From NCBI RefSeq assembly GCF_026967935.1, contig NZ_JAPVBL010000001.1, forward strand, positions 558,001 through 622,000: DNA of 64,000 nt. Reading direction: 5' to 3'. Below, piece by piece: positions 49,210 to 58,326 of this stretch. This DNA is from Modestobacter sp. VKM Ac-2982. Its GTDB lineage: Bacteria; Actinomycetota; Actinomycetes; Mycobacteriales; Geodermatophilaceae. How positions within the stretch are numbered: position 1 is the stretch's first letter; the number at the start of each line of letters is the position of its first letter. The notes under the pieces are model-generated. The model worked only from the letters and a program-made list of their open reading frames with translations, ran no database searches and had not been told where the DNA came from. The position numbers and the translations under genes are program-made.

Positions 49210-50195
49210 CGGTCGGCCGATGGCCCGGGGAACGGCGGTGAAGCGGCGATCGACCGGACCGGCGACGCCGAGCATGCCGCGCAGTCGCCGGTCGAGTGCG
49301 TCCCATCCGCGGTCGACGTCCTCGTCGGCGATCCGCACCACCCGGACGTCCAGGGAGCGCAGCGCGTCCTCCCGCCGCTTCTCCTCCCACAGCACCTGCC
49401 CGGGCGTGCGACCACGCCAGGGGTCGGTGTACTTCAGCTTCCCGTCGAACTCCAGGGCGATCGCCGCGTCGTCGTACCAGCCGTCGACCACGGCGAGGAG
49501 CCGGCCGTCTGACCAGATCTCGACCTGCGGCTGGAACACCGGCAGGCCCGCGCCGACGCCCCGCAATCGGCCGCGTGTCTCCAGCGGTGACTCGGCTCGG
49601 CCGTCGGCGAGGGCGACGGCCCGGACCGCGCGGGGGCACCAGGCCAGTGGCGGGCGAGGGCGAGGGCGTCCCGGAGCTCCGCCGACGTCGTCTGTCCGGC
49701 GAGCAGCCCGGCGTCCATCGCGATGACCGCGTCCTCCAGCGGCCACTCGCGGCTGCAGTCGACCAGGGTGCGGGCCGGGGAGGTCAGTGGGACCGGTCCG
49801 CGGTGCGCCCGGTGCTCCGGCGGCACGGGGGCGCAGGCCATCCGGTAGTCGGCCGTGCGGCGCCACTGGTGTGGATCGGTGAGCCGGACGGTGCCGGGCT
49901 CGCGCCGGGGGACCGGCCAGTCCCACACCCGCGCCGCAGAGGCGTGGCTGACGACGGCGGTGGGGCGGGCCAGCGACGTCAGCACGGCCAGGCACTCGAC
50001 GGCGTGCCGGACGCCGTCCCGCTCGGTCACCGCCAGGTCCTCGGCCGTGGTGTAGACCCCCTGGCGCAGTCGTACCCACCGCCCCGAGGAGCGGAGGGCG
50101 CGGATCTCGTCGGGGCCGTAGCCGGCGGAGCGCGCCTCTGCGACGGAGAAGACGCCCATCCGACCGTTCGCCGCATGCCTCAGTGCCGGGTGCAC
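49198..50195 (-). pseudogene. AbiEi-type antitoxin/DUF559 nuclease-like protein, frameshifted
   Basis: The 5' part, from GTG 50195, encodes a winged-helix start like AbiEi antitoxins (FSVAEARSAGYGPDEIRALRSSGRWVRLRQGVYT), then the usual middle with LTSPARTLVDCSREWPLEDAV. The 3' part, in another frame, encodes a DUF559/PD-(D/E)XK-like end (ALADGRAESPLETR, VVDGWYDDAAIALEFDGKLKY, WEEKRREDALRSLDVRVVRI). The frames switch at a run of five G bases at 49632-49636; one extra G would join them into an intact protein of about 330 residues. No partner toxin gene is present. It could be a pseudogene, a phase-variable gene or a base-calling error. Confidence 0.75.
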
Positions 50196-50278
50196 CGAGG
50201 CAGTCTCGGCGATCACCGACGTTGGGGGTCGGCCAAGCCGGGTACCTGTGGACGACGGCCCGCCTGCCCGCTCGCCGT

Positions 50279-50327
50279 CCTCACCTCCCGGGGGCGAGCC
50301 GCACCTCCTGCGGTGAGGACGGCGCCC
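50279..50327. repeat. Stem-loop repeat, copy B
   Basis: The second 49-nt copy. Here the inverted repeat is exact: GCCGTCCTCACC at 50274-50285 and GGTGAGGACGGC at 50312-50323. It lies between the gene start at 50195 and the dnaK promoter. Confidence 0.7.
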
Positions 50328-50402
50328 TGTACGTGGGGGGCGCGTCACGCGCAGCGCCCCGGGAACACAGTCGCCACCCATGCCGTTAGGCTGGGCAGGA
50401 AA

Positions 50403-50423
50403 GTTGAGCGGCTCAGGCGCAAG
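50403..50423. promoter_or_regulatory. HAIR-like operator upstream of dnaK
   Basis: GTTGAGC-N7-GCGCAAG matches the HspR-binding HAIR consensus CTTGAGT-N7-ACTCAAG at 10 of 14 positions with the exact 7-base spacer. HspR is encoded in the same operon, so autoregulation is expected. The site lies 66 nt before the dnaK start. Confidence 0.6.
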
Positions 50424-50488
50424 GACGGCGCCGGCCCTCGGCTCCCAGACCAGCACCACCCCGTCAGCAACGCTAGGAGAGGCCTTCC

Positions 50489-52375
50489 ATGGCACGAGCA
50501 GTCGGAATCGACCTCGGCACCACGAACTCCGTCGTCGCGGTCCTCGAGGGCGGCGAGCCCACCGTCATCGCCAACTCCGAGGGTGCGCGCACCACCCCCT
50601 CGGTCGTCGCGTTCGCCAAGAACGGCGAGGTCCTGGTCGGCCAGTCGGCCAAGAACCAGGCGGTCACCAACGTCGACCGCACGATCCGCAGCGTCAAGCG
50701 CGAGGTCGGCACCACCTGGAAGACCGGCGACATCGACGGCAAGCAGTACACCCCGCAGGAGATCAGCGCCCGGGTGCTGCAGAAGCTCAAGCGCGACGCC
50801 GAGACCTACCTCGGCGAGCCAGTGACCGAGGCCGTCATCACCGTCCCTGCCTACTTCGAGGACGCCCAGCGCCAGGCCACCAAGGAGGCGGGCGAGATCG
50901 CCGGCCTGAACGTGCTGCGCATCGTCAACGAGCCCACCGCCGCGGCCCTGGCCTACGGCCTGGACAAGGGCGAGACCGAGCAGACCATCCTGGTCTTCGA
51001 CCTCGGTGGCGGCACCTTCGACGTCAGCCTGCTGGAGATCGGCGACGGCGTCATCGAGGTCAAGTCCACCGCGGGTGACAACAAGCTCGGTGGCGACGAC
51101 TGGGACGAGCGGGTCGTCAAGCACCTCGTGCAGACCTTCAACGCCCAGTCCGGCATCGACCTGGCCAAGGACAAGCTGGCCATGCAGCGCCTGCGCGAGG
51201 CCGCCGAGAAGGCGAAGATCGAGCTGTCCGGTGCGCAGTCGACGAACGTGAACCTGCCCTACATCACCGCCGGTGCCGACGGCCCGATGCACCTGGACGT
51301 CACGATCACCCGCGCCGAGTTCCAGCGGCTGACCCAGGACCTGCTCGACCGCGCCAAGGCGCCGTTCAACCAGGCGATCCGCGACGCCGGCGTCAAGGTC
51401 GGCGACATCGACCACGTCGTCCTCGTCGGTGGCTCGACCCGGATGCCCGCCGTCAGTGAGCTGGTCCGCGAGCTGACCGGCGGCAAGGAGCCCAACAAGG
51501 GCGTCAACCCCGACGAGGTCGTCGCCGTGGGTGCCGCGCTGCAGGCCGGTGTGCTCCGCGGCGAGGTCAAGGACGTCCTGCTCCTCGACGTCACCCCGCT
51601 CTCCCTGGGCATCGAGACCAAGGGCGGGATCATGACCAAGCTCATCGAGCGCAACACCACGATCCCGACCAAGCGCTCGGAGATCTTCACGACGGCCGAC
51701 GACAACCAGCCGAGCGTGCAGATCCAGGTCTTCCAGGGCGAGCGCGAGATGGCGTCCTACAACAAGAAGCTCGGCATGTTCGAGCTGACCGGTCTGCCGC
51801 CGGCGCCCCGCGGCGTCCCGCAGATCGAGGTCGCCTTCGACATCGACGCCAACGGCATCGTCCACGTCCACGCCAAGGACCTCGGCACGGGCAAGGAGCA
51901 GTCGATGACCATCACCGGCGGCTCGGCCCTCCCGAAGGACGACATCGCCCGGATGATGGCCGACGCCGAGGCGCACGCCGAGGAGGACAAGACGCGCCGA
52001 GACGAGGCCGAGACCCGCAACCTCGCCGAGTCGCTGCAGTACCAGACCGAGAAGTTCCTGGCCGAGAACGGCGACAAGATCCCGGCCGAGAAGAAGGAGG
52101 AGCTCGGCGAGGCGCTGACCGAGCTCCGCTCCTCCCTCGGTGGGTCGGACATCGCCGCGATCAAGACCGCGCAGGAGAAGGTCGCCCGGATCTCCCAGGA
52201 GGTCGGTGGGGCGCTCTACGCCCAGGCGCAGGCCGACGGTGCCGCCGGCGGTGCGGCAGGTGACGCCGGTTTCGACGGCGCCACCGACGCGACCGGGGCG
52301 ACCTCGTCCGGTCCCGCCGGGGACGACGACGTCGTCGACGCCGAGATCGTGGACGACGAGTCCGACAAGCGCTGA
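50489..52375 (+). CDS. dnaK: Chaperone DnaK (Hsp70)
   Basis: A 628-residue Hsp70. The ATPase domain begins [18 protein letters not shown] and has [17 protein letters not shown] and [18 protein letters not shown]; the linker is [18 protein letters not shown]. The substrate domain and helical lid follow, ending in a disordered tail with [14 protein letters not shown]. It folds nascent and damaged proteins with GrpE and DnaJ. AGGAGAGG lies before the ATG. The tail motif VVDAExVD recurs at the GrpE end. A HAIR-like site is upstream, and hspR closes the operon. Confidence 0.98.
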   Translation: MARAVGIDLGTTNSVVAVLEGGEPTVIANSEGARTTPSVVAFAKNGEVLVGQSAKNQAVTNVDRTIRSVKREVGTTWKTGDIDGKQYTPQEISARVLQKLKRDAETYLGEPVTEAVITVPAYFEDAQRQATKEAGEIAGLNVLRIVNEPTAAALAYGLDKGETEQTILVFDLGGGTFDVSLLEIGDGVIEVKSTAGDNKLGGDDWDERVVKHLVQTFNAQSGIDLAKDKLAMQRLREAAEKAKIELSGAQSTNVNLPYITAGADGPMHLDVTITRAEFQRLTQDLLDRAKAPFNQAIRDAGVKVGDIDHVVLVGGSTRMPAVSELVRELTGGKEPNKGVNPDEVVAVGAALQAGVLRGEVKDVLLLDVTPLSLGIETKGGIMTKLIERNTTIPTKRSEIFTTADDNQPSVQIQVFQGEREMASYNKKLGMFELTGLPPAPRGVPQIEVAFDIDANGIVHVHAKDLGTGKEQSMTITGGSALPKDDIARMMADAEAHAEEDKTRRDEAETRNLAESLQYQTEKFLAENGDKIPAEKKEELGEALTELRSSLGGSDIAAIKTAQEKVARISQEVGGALYAQAQADGAAGGAAGDAGFDGATDATGATSSGPAGDDDVVDAEIVDDESDKR

Positions 52376-52439
52376 CCTCACCGTCGACGCGCAGCTGCAC
52401 CGGCCCGGGTGACCGGGCCGGTGCACCTGGCGGGAGACG

Positions 52440-53195
52440 ATGAGCCAGCAGGACGAGCAGGCGCCGCGGGTCGTCATCCGTGACGAGCGGCGCATCGACC
52501 CGACCAGCGGCACGGTCCGGGCACCGGCCGGTGACGAGCCGGCCGGTGCCACGCCGGAGCAGGGAGAGCAGATGAGCGAGCACGACAACGACACGAGCGG
52601 TTCCGGGAACGGAGCAGGCCCGGTCGTCGAACCACCGCTGACCGGTGGGATCGAGAGCGGGGCCGACGACGCCGCGCGGCAGCTGGCCGAGCGGACCGAG
52701 GACCTGCAGCGGGTCACCGCCGAGTACGCGAACTACCGGCGCCGGGTCGAGCGTGACCGGGTCCTCGTCGTCGACCAGGCAGCCGAGCGGTTCGCCGGCC
52801 AGCTGTTCCCGATCGTGGACGACATCGAGCGCGCCCGGGACCACGGCGACCTCAACGGAGCCTTCAAGGTCGTCGCCGACCGGGTGCTCGGGTTGCTCGA
52901 CGGCCTCGGGGTCACCTCGTTCGGCAAGCCGGGCGACCCGTTCGACCCCGCGCTGCACGAGGCGGTGCTGCACGACACCTCCACGGAGGTGACCGAGCCG
53001 ACCGCCACCACGGTGCTCCGGCCGGGCTTCCGGCGCGGGGACCGGGTGCTGCGCACCGCGATGGTCGGCGTGACCGAGCCGGAGGCCCCGGCCACCCCCG
53101 CTGCGGCAGCGGGTGCACCGGAGGTCGTGGACGCCGAGGTGGTCGACACCGCGGCGGACGCCGAGCAGCCGGGCTCCGGCCCGGCCGCCGGCTGA
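52440..53195 (+). CDS. grpE: GrpE nucleotide-exchange factor
   Basis: A 251-residue GrpE. The long helix [24 protein letters not shown] is the family coiled coil, followed by the beta domain with [21 protein letters not shown] and the signature [24 protein letters not shown]. It releases ADP from DnaK. A 60-residue disordered N-terminus and an acidic C-terminal tail containing VVDAEVVD are present; the latter echoes the DnaK tail. The gene starts 64 nt after dnaK. Two in-frame starts are possible; the one at 52440 has GGGAGA upstream. Confidence 0.95.
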   Translation: MSQQDEQAPRVVIRDERRIDPTSGTVRAPAGDEPAGATPEQGEQMSEHDNDTSGSGNGAGPVVEPPLTGGIESGADDAARQLAERTEDLQRVTAEYANYRRRVERDRVLVVDQAAERFAGQLFPIVDDIERARDHGDLNGAFKVVADRVLGLLDGLGVTSFGKPGDPFDPALHEAVLHDTSTEVTEPTATTVLRPGFRRGDRVLRTAMVGVTEPEAPATPAAAAGAPEVVDAEVVDTAADAEQPGSGPAAG

Positions 53196-53277
53196 GCCCG
53201 ACCCCCCGGCCGGTCCGGCCTCCGCACTCCGGAGGCCGGACCGGCCCGTCACCCGCCCAGCAGAGAGGAGGCGCCCG

Positions 53278-54522
53278 ATGAGCAGCACCCGGGACTTCAT
53301 CGAGAAGGACTACTACGCGGCCCTGGGCGTCGCCAAGGACGCCGACGCCGCGGCCATCAAGAAGGCCTACCGGCAGCTGGCCCGTGAGCTGCACCCCGAC
53401 AAGAACCCGGGCAACAGCCAGGCCGAGACCCGCTTCAAGGAGGTCTCGGAGGCCTACGACGTCCTGTCCGACCCGAAGCGGCGGGCGGAGTACGACGACG
53501 CCCGCCGGCTGTTCGGTGCCGGCGGCTTCCGGCCGGGCGCCGGCGCGCCCGGCGGGTTCTCCGGTGGCTTCCCCGGCGGGGGCGGTGCCGGCGGCGGCCA
53601 GCCGTTCGACCTCGGCGATCTCTTCGGCGGCGCGTCCGGCGCACCGGGCGCCGGGGGGCGCGCCGGTGGGCTGGGCGACCTGTTCGGCGGGCTCTTCACC
53701 GGGGGCGGGGCGAACCCGGGCGGTGCCGCGCGTGGCCGCAGCCAGGCTGCCTCCGGCCCGGCGCGGGGTCAGGACGTGGAGACGGAGGCCACCCTCGCCT
53801 TCGACGAGGCCGTGCTCGGCGTGACCGTGCCGCTGCGGATGCAGAGCCCGGGCACCTGCCCGACCTGCGCCGGCAGCGGCGCCCGCCCGGGCACCAGCCC
53901 GCACACCTGCCCGGTCTGCAACGGCGCGGGCGTGACCAGCCGCAGCCAGGGCGCGTTCGCCTTCTCCGAGCCGTGCAAGGAGTGTCGCGGCACCGGGTCG
54001 GTGGTCGAGGACCCGTGCCCGGAGTGCAAGGGCGGCGGGGTCACCACCCAGACCCGCACCATCACCGTGCGCATCCCGGCCGGGGTCAAGGACGGGCAGC
54101 GCATCCGGCTGCCCGGCAAGGGAGCCCCCGGGCGTCGCGGTGGCCCGGCCGGCGACCTGTTCGTCGTCGTCCACGTCAGCGGCTCGGAGCTGTTCGGGCG
54201 CAGCGGCAACGACCTCACCCTGACCGTGCCGGTGTCCTTCGCCGAGGCGGCGCTGGGCACCACGCTCACCGTGCCCACCCTCGATGGCTCGGTGTCGCTG
54301 AAGATCCCGGCCGGCACGTCGAGCGGCCGCACCTTCCGGGTCCGCGGCCGGGGCGTGCCGGGCAAGTCCGTGACCGGCGACCTGCTGGTCACCGTGGAGG
54401 TCGCCGTCCCCAGTCGGTTGACCCCGGGTGCCCGGGAGGCGATCGAGAAGCTCGCCGCGGAGCTGCCCGACGACCCCCGACCGGAGGTCACGGCCGCGCT
54501 CCGGAACGGAGCGACGCGATGA
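53278..54522 (+). CDS. dnaJ: Chaperone DnaJ (type I Hsp40)
   Basis: A 414-residue DnaJ with J-domain HPD at residues 39-41 (ELHPDKNPG), a long Gly/Phe-rich linker (residues 80-150), four zinc-finger repeats ([32 protein letters not shown]) and two beta-barrel domains. It delivers clients to DnaK and stimulates ATP hydrolysis. The G/F linker is extended compared with E. coli. Its TGA overlaps the hspR ATG (ATGA), so chaperone and repressor are translated together. Confidence 0.96.
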   Translation: MSSTRDFIEKDYYAALGVAKDADAAAIKKAYRQLARELHPDKNPGNSQAETRFKEVSEAYDVLSDPKRRAEYDDARRLFGAGGFRPGAGAPGGFSGGFPGGGGAGGGQPFDLGDLFGGASGAPGAGGRAGGLGDLFGGLFTGGGANPGGAARGRSQAASGPARGQDVETEATLAFDEAVLGVTVPLRMQSPGTCPTCAGSGARPGTSPHTCPVCNGAGVTSRSQGAFAFSEPCKECRGTGSVVEDPCPECKGGGVTTQTRTITVRIPAGVKDGQRIRLPGKGAPGRRGGPAGDLFVVVHVSGSELFGRSGNDLTLTVPVSFAEAALGTTLTVPTLDGSVSLKIPAGTSSGRTFRVRGRGVPGKSVTGDLLVTVEVAVPSRLTPGAREAIEKLAAELPDDPRPEVTAALRNGATR

Positions 54523-54950
54523 CGCTCCCCGACCCCGGGCGCGCCTTCGCCGAGGACGCCCCGGTCTTCGTCATCTCCGTCGCCGCCGAGCTGGCCGGCA
54601 TGCACGCCCAGACGCTGCGCCAGTACGACCGGCTCGGCCTGGTCAGCCCCGGGCGCACGGCCGGCGGGGGCCGCCGGTACAGCCCTCGGGACGTGGCGCT
54701 GCTGCGCGAGGTGCAGCGGCTGAGCCAGGAGGACGGCGTCAACCTGGCCGGGATCAAGCGGATCATCGAGCTGGAGTCCCGGGTCGAGGCCCTCCAGGCC
54801 CGGGTCACCGAGCTGCTCGACGAGCTGGAGCTCTCCGAGGCCCACCGGATCGCGGCGGAGGCCGCGGTGTCGGCCGCCTACCGCCGCGACCTGGTGCCCC
54901 GCACGGCCAGCTCGGCACTGGTGGTGTGGCGGCCGGCGGGCCGGCAGTGA
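54519..54950 (+). CDS. hspR: HspR heat-shock repressor (MerR family)
   Basis: A 143-residue MerR-type regulator. The [46 protein letters not shown] is the HspR signature (about residues 17-60), followed by a coiled coil ([21 protein letters not shown]). HspR binds HAIR sites and represses dnaK-type operons, using DnaK as its corepressor. Its position as the fourth gene after dnaJ is that of Streptomyces and Mycobacterium. The candidate HAIR at 50403 is its likely target. A GTGA overlap couples the next gene. Confidence 0.95.
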   Translation: MTLPDPGRAFAEDAPVFVISVAAELAGMHAQTLRQYDRLGLVSPGRTAGGGRRYSPRDVALLREVQRLSQEDGVNLAGIKRIIELESRVEALQARVTELLDELELSEAHRIAAEAAVSAAYRRDLVPRTASSALVVWRPAGRQ

Positions 54951-55522
54951 CCGGCACCGGGAACGCCGGGTCCGCGCCGGACGTGGATACCGGTGTGACC
55001 GTCGACAGCGCAGCCCGCGCCATCCCGGAGGAGTCCGACGTGGAGCGCACCGCGCAGGACCCGCACGCCGCCTACGTCGCGCTCGAACGCGAGGTGGCCC
55101 TCCTGCTGCGCCGGGCGCGCGCGATCTCCGGTCGGCTGGGCGGCCAGCTGCACCAGGACCTGGACGGCGCCGCGTACGGCCTGCTCGTGCTGCTGGACGA
55201 CGCCGGTCCGCTGCGGGCCAGTGACGTGGTCTCGCGGCTGGGGCTGGACAAGAGCACGGTCAGCCGCCAGGTGGCCTCGCTCGTCGACCTCGGCCTGGTC
55301 GACCGGGTCGCGGACCCCGACGACGGCCGCGCCCAGGTGCTGTCGACGTCCGAGGAGGGGCACCGGCGACTCAGCCGCCTCCGTGACGCCCGACGGGCGC
55401 GCTGGGAGGCCGACCTCGCCGACTGGGAGACCTCCGACGTCGCCACCCTGGCCCAGCTGCTGGGGCGGCTGAACCGGCTCGGCGAGGCCCACGAGGCCGA
55501 GGTCACCGGCCAGACCGAGTGA
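54947..55522 (+). CDS. MarR-family regulator coupled to hspR
   Basis: A 191-residue MarR protein. The winged HTH reads GPLRASDVVSRLGLDKSTVSRQVASLVDLGLVDRVADPDDGRAQVLS, with flanking dimerisation helices. The N-terminal roughly 40 residues are disordered. GTG 54947 overlaps the hspR stop (GTGA), hence co-translation in the Hsp70 operon is likely; GTG 54995 and GTG 55039 are alternatives that would drop the tail. Its ligand and targets are unknown. A MarR gene here is not part of the standard hsp70 operon. Confidence 0.83.
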   Translation: MTGTGNAGSAPDVDTGVTVDSAARAIPEESDVERTAQDPHAAYVALEREVALLLRRARAISGRLGGQLHQDLDGAAYGLLVLLDDAGPLRASDVVSRLGLDKSTVSRQVASLVDLGLVDRVADPDDGRAQVLSTSEEGHRRLSRLRDARRARWEADLADWETSDVATLAQLLGRLNRLGEAHEAEVTGQTE

Positions 55523-55525
55523 CCG

Positions 55526-55561
55526 CCGAACGGCCCGCCCCTGCAGGGGCGGGCCGTTCGG
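55526..55561 (+). terminator. Perfect 36-nt palindrome terminator of the Hsp70 operon
   Basis: The 16-bp arms CCGAACGGCCCGCCCC and their complement flank TGCA, which is itself symmetric. It starts 4 nt after the MarR stop. Confidence 0.8.
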
Positions 55562-55572
55562 TCAGTCCCCGT

Positions 55573-55649
55573 CCCGAGCCTGCGTGGGGTGAGGGGGACG
55601 GTCAGGCCTCGTTCCGAGGGTCGCCCCGAGCTTGCGAAGGGTGAGGAGA
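55573..55649. repeat. Two related 25-nt direct repeats
   Basis: Copies at 55573-55597 (CCCGAGCCTGCGTGGGGTGA...) and 55625-55649 (CCCGAGCTTGCGAAGGGTGA...) share about three-quarters of positions. They lie between the convergent Hsp70 and glycolate operons. Other parts of this 138-nt gap hold nothing I can support. Confidence 0.45.
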
Positions 55650-55660
55650 GCGGGGTCCTC

Positions 55661-57064
55661 CTAGTGCTGGGGCCCGAGGGTGGTGACCGGGAGGCCCCGG
55701 ATCGAGGCGTCGATGACCTCGATGGTGTGCGCCAGGCCGATCCGCGTGCCCTGCCGCTCCAGCGAGGACGAGACCTGCATCAGGCACCCGGGGTTCGCGG
55801 TCACCAGCAGCTCGGCCCCGGTGCCGGCGATGTTGCGCGCCTTCCGGTCGCCGAGCTCGCGGGCGGGCTCGGGGTTGAGCACGTTCCAGATGCCGGCCGA
55901 GCCGCAGCAGACCTCGGCCTCGGCGATCTCCCGCAGCTGCAGGCCGGGGATCTCCCGCAGCAGGCTGCGCGGCTGGCTGCGGATGCCTTGGGCGTGCCCG
56001 AGGTGGCAGGCGTCGTGGTAGGCCACGGTCACTTCCAGCGGGTGCCGCGGGGCGACGCTGCCGAGCTCGGCGAGGAACTCCGAGACGTCCCGGACCTTGC
56101 CGGAGAAGGCCTTCGCCCGCTCGGCGTAGTCCGGGTCGTCGGCGAGGACGTCGGCGTACTCCTTCATGCTCGAGCCACAGCCGGCCGCGTTGACCACGAC
56201 CGCGTCGACGCCGGCGGTCTCGAAGGCGTCGATCGTGGCCCGGGCGAAGGACTCCGCCTCCTCCTGCCGGCCGTTGTGCACCGACAGCGCCCCGCAGCAG
56301 CCCTGCCGGCGGGGGATGATCACGTCACAGCCCTCGGCGGCGAGCACCCGGGCGGTCGCGGCGTTCACGCCGGGGAAGAACTCGCCCTGCACGCAGCCGG
56401 TGAGCATGCCGACCACGGCCCGCCGGGCGCCGGTGGCCGGCACCCGCTCGGGCAGCTTCTCCCGCTTCTCCAGCACCGGCGCCAGGCCCTCCATGGCCGC
56501 CAGCTTCGGCGCGAGCCGGTCCAGCAGCCCGCTCTTGCGCACCACGCTCGGCAGCCCGCTCGCCTGGTAGGCCCGCAGCGGCCCGCGCAGCGCCCGCAGC
56601 CGCTTCTTGTACGGGAACAGCGCGAAGATCGCCGCACGCATCGCCCGGTCGCCCGGGCTGCGGGTGTGGTGCCGCTCCACCTGGACGCGGGTGGCCTCGA
56701 TGAGCTTGTCGTACTGGACGCCGGAGGGGCAGGCGGTCACGCAGGCCATGCAGCCCAGGCAGGCGTCGAAGTGCTGCACCATCGTGTCGCTGAGCGGCGC
56801 CCCCTGCAGCCCGGCCTTCATCAGGTCGATCCGGCCACGCGGGGAGTCCATCTCCTCGCCCCACAGCGTGTACGTGGGGCAGGTGGGCAGGCAGAACCCG
56901 CAGTGCACGCAGTCGCTGATCAGCTCCGCCGAGGGCGGGTGGTCCTCGTCGAAGGCCGACCGCACGGTCGGGGTGCCCACGGGCACCGGGCCGGCGCTGA
57001 GGGCGTCGGCCTTGCGCGGGTCGCTCTGCGGCTCGTCGGAACGGGCGCGGGTGGACTCGACCAT
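55661..57064 (-). CDS. glcF: Glycolate oxidase iron-sulfur subunit GlcF
   Basis: A 467-residue protein with two 4Fe-4S motifs near residues 51-62 (CVHCGFCLPTCP) and 100-115 (CLGCMACVTACPSG), then two CCG-type modules (GMLTGCVQ, QGCCGALSVHNG, and HDACHLGHAQG, EVCCGSAGIWN). GlcF passes electrons from the flavin subunits to the respiratory chain. Its ATG overlaps the glcE stop by one base (TGATG). With GlcD and GlcE it oxidises glycolate (or lactate) to glyoxylate. GlcF/LutA-like proteins look alike; the GlcDE genes next to it favour glycolate. Confidence 0.93.
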   Translation of the reverse strand: MVESTRARSDEPQSDPRKADALSAGPVPVGTPTVRSAFDEDHPPSAELISDCVHCGFCLPTCPTYTLWGEEMDSPRGRIDLMKAGLQGAPLSDTMVQHFDACLGCMACVTACPSGVQYDKLIEATRVQVERHHTRSPGDRAMRAAIFALFPYKKRLRALRGPLRAYQASGLPSVVRKSGLLDRLAPKLAAMEGLAPVLEKREKLPERVPATGARRAVVGMLTGCVQGEFFPGVNAATARVLAAEGCDVIIPRRQGCCGALSVHNGRQEEAESFARATIDAFETAGVDAVVVNAAGCGSSMKEYADVLADDPDYAERAKAFSGKVRDVSEFLAELGSVAPRHPLEVTVAYHDACHLGHAQGIRSQPRSLLREIPGLQLREIAEAEVCCGSAGIWNVLNPEPARELGDRKARNIAGTGAELLVTANPGCLMQVSSSLERQGTRIGLAHTIEVIDASIRGLPVTTLGPQH

Positions 57065-58326
57065 CAGATGCCTCCGACGAACCGGCCGGGCGCCAGGCGG
57101 CGCTCGGGGTCGAACTGTTCCTTCACGCGGCGCATCAGGTCGATCGCCGGCACCGGGCCCCACGTGTCGACCGCCGCCTTGACCGCCGGGGGGCCGTCGA
57201 CGACGACCAGCGCGCCGCCGTGCTCGGTGCAGACCGACCGGGTGCGGGCGACCACGTCGGCCACCGCCTCCACCGACGCGTCGGCTCCGAGGGCGGCGTA
57301 GAGCACGCCGGCCCCGCCGGAGCCGCGGACCGTGAGGGCTGCCCCGGCGTCCTCCGCGGCCCGGCGGACGGCGGTGAGGACCGGCGCCAGGCCGGACAGC
57401 GCGCAGGTGAGCTTCAGGCCGGTCGACCCGGGCTCGTCGGTCCACGGCAGCACGCCCCAGCCGGGCGGTGCGGCTTCGGCGGCGTCCGTGCCGGCGCCCA
57501 GCAGCCGGCGGGTGGTGGTGGTCCGGGCCTCGACGCCGGCCGGGGTGCCCTCCAGCAGGACCCCGACCGTGCCGGCGCCGTCGACGCGCCACTCCACCTC
57601 CACGGCGGCCGGCACGACCTGCGCGTGCACCACCGACTGGACCAGCCGCGAGGCGTCCTCGGGGGTGCCGAACGGCACGGAGACGAAGCGTCGGGCGGCC
57701 GGCACCGGGTGCAGCCGGAAGACGGCCTGGGTGACGACGACCAGGGTGCCGAACGAGCCGATGACCAGCTTGCCCAGGTCGTAGCCGGCCACGTTCTTCA
57801 CGACCCGGCCACCGGCCTTGGCGACCACGCCGTCGGCGCGGACCACGGTGACGCCGATCAGCAGGTCGCGGGCCGTGCCGACGGCGACCCGGCCGGGGCC
57901 GCTGGCGTTGGTCGCGAGCATGCCGCCGACGGTGCCGCCGGCGACCGGCTCGTCCAGCGCGAGCCGCTGGCCGGCCGAGCCGACGGTCTGCTGGACGTCG
58001 GAGAGCAGCGCGCCGGCCTGGGTGTCGACGATCAGGTCACCGGCGGCGTGGTCGAGCACCTGGTCCATCCGGCTCAGGTCCAGCACCACGTCGGCGGACT
58101 CCGGCGGCCGGCCCCAGCTGAGCTTGGTGCCCCGGCCGCGGGGGACGACGGTGAGCCCGGCGGCCGCGGCGGCGCGCAGCACGGCGGCGGTCTCCTCCGT
58201 GGACTCGGGCCGGGCGACGAGGCCGGCGGGCACCCCGTCGACGGCGTCGGCCGGGGTGGCGTCGGTGACGTCGGAGCAGGCGTCGGAGAGGCGGGTGCGG
58301 GCGGTGTCGAGGTCGATCGTGGTCAT
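57064..58326 (-). CDS. glcE: Glycolate oxidase FAD-binding subunit GlcE
   Basis: A 420-residue FAD-domain protein. The PCMH-type flavin loop is TVVPRGRGTKLSWGRPPES near residue 70, followed by LALDEPVAGGTVGGMLATNASGPGR, and GGRVVKNVAGYDLGKLVIGSFGTL. GlcE is the smaller flavin subunit and lacks the C-terminal domain of GlcD. It overlaps glcD and glcF by one base on each side, so the order D-E-F is one translation unit. Function by family and operon context. Confidence 0.92.
   Translation of the reverse strand: MTTIDLDTARTRLSDACSDVTDATPADAVDGVPAGLVARPESTEETAAVLRAAAAAGLTVVPRGRGTKLSWGRPPESADVVLDLSRMDQVLDHAAGDLIVDTQAGALLSDVQQTVGSAGQRLALDEPVAGGTVGGMLATNASGPGRVAVGTARDLLIGVTVVRADGVVAKAGGRVVKNVAGYDLGKLVIGSFGTLVVVTQAVFRLHPVPAARRFVSVPFGTPEDASRLVQSVVHAQVVPAAVEVEWRVDGAGTVGVLLEGTPAGVEARTTTTRRLLGAGTDAAEAAPPGWGVLPWTDEPGSTGLKLTCALSGLAPVLTAVRRAAEDAGAALTVRGSGGAGVLYAALGADASVEAVADVVARTRSVCTEHGGALVVVDGPPAVKAAVDTWGPVPAIDLMRRVKEQFDPERRLAPGRFVGGI

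Noticed and set aside
49198-50195. Programmed frameshifting to make the full AbiEi/DUF559 protein
   Set aside because: There is no slippery heptamer with a downstream stem or Shine-Dalgarno-like stimulator; a G5 tract alone is weak evidence.
50345-52717. A 790-codon minus-strand frame over dnaK
   Set aside because: It is antisense to an unmistakable DnaK and its composition is that of a reverse-strand GC shadow.
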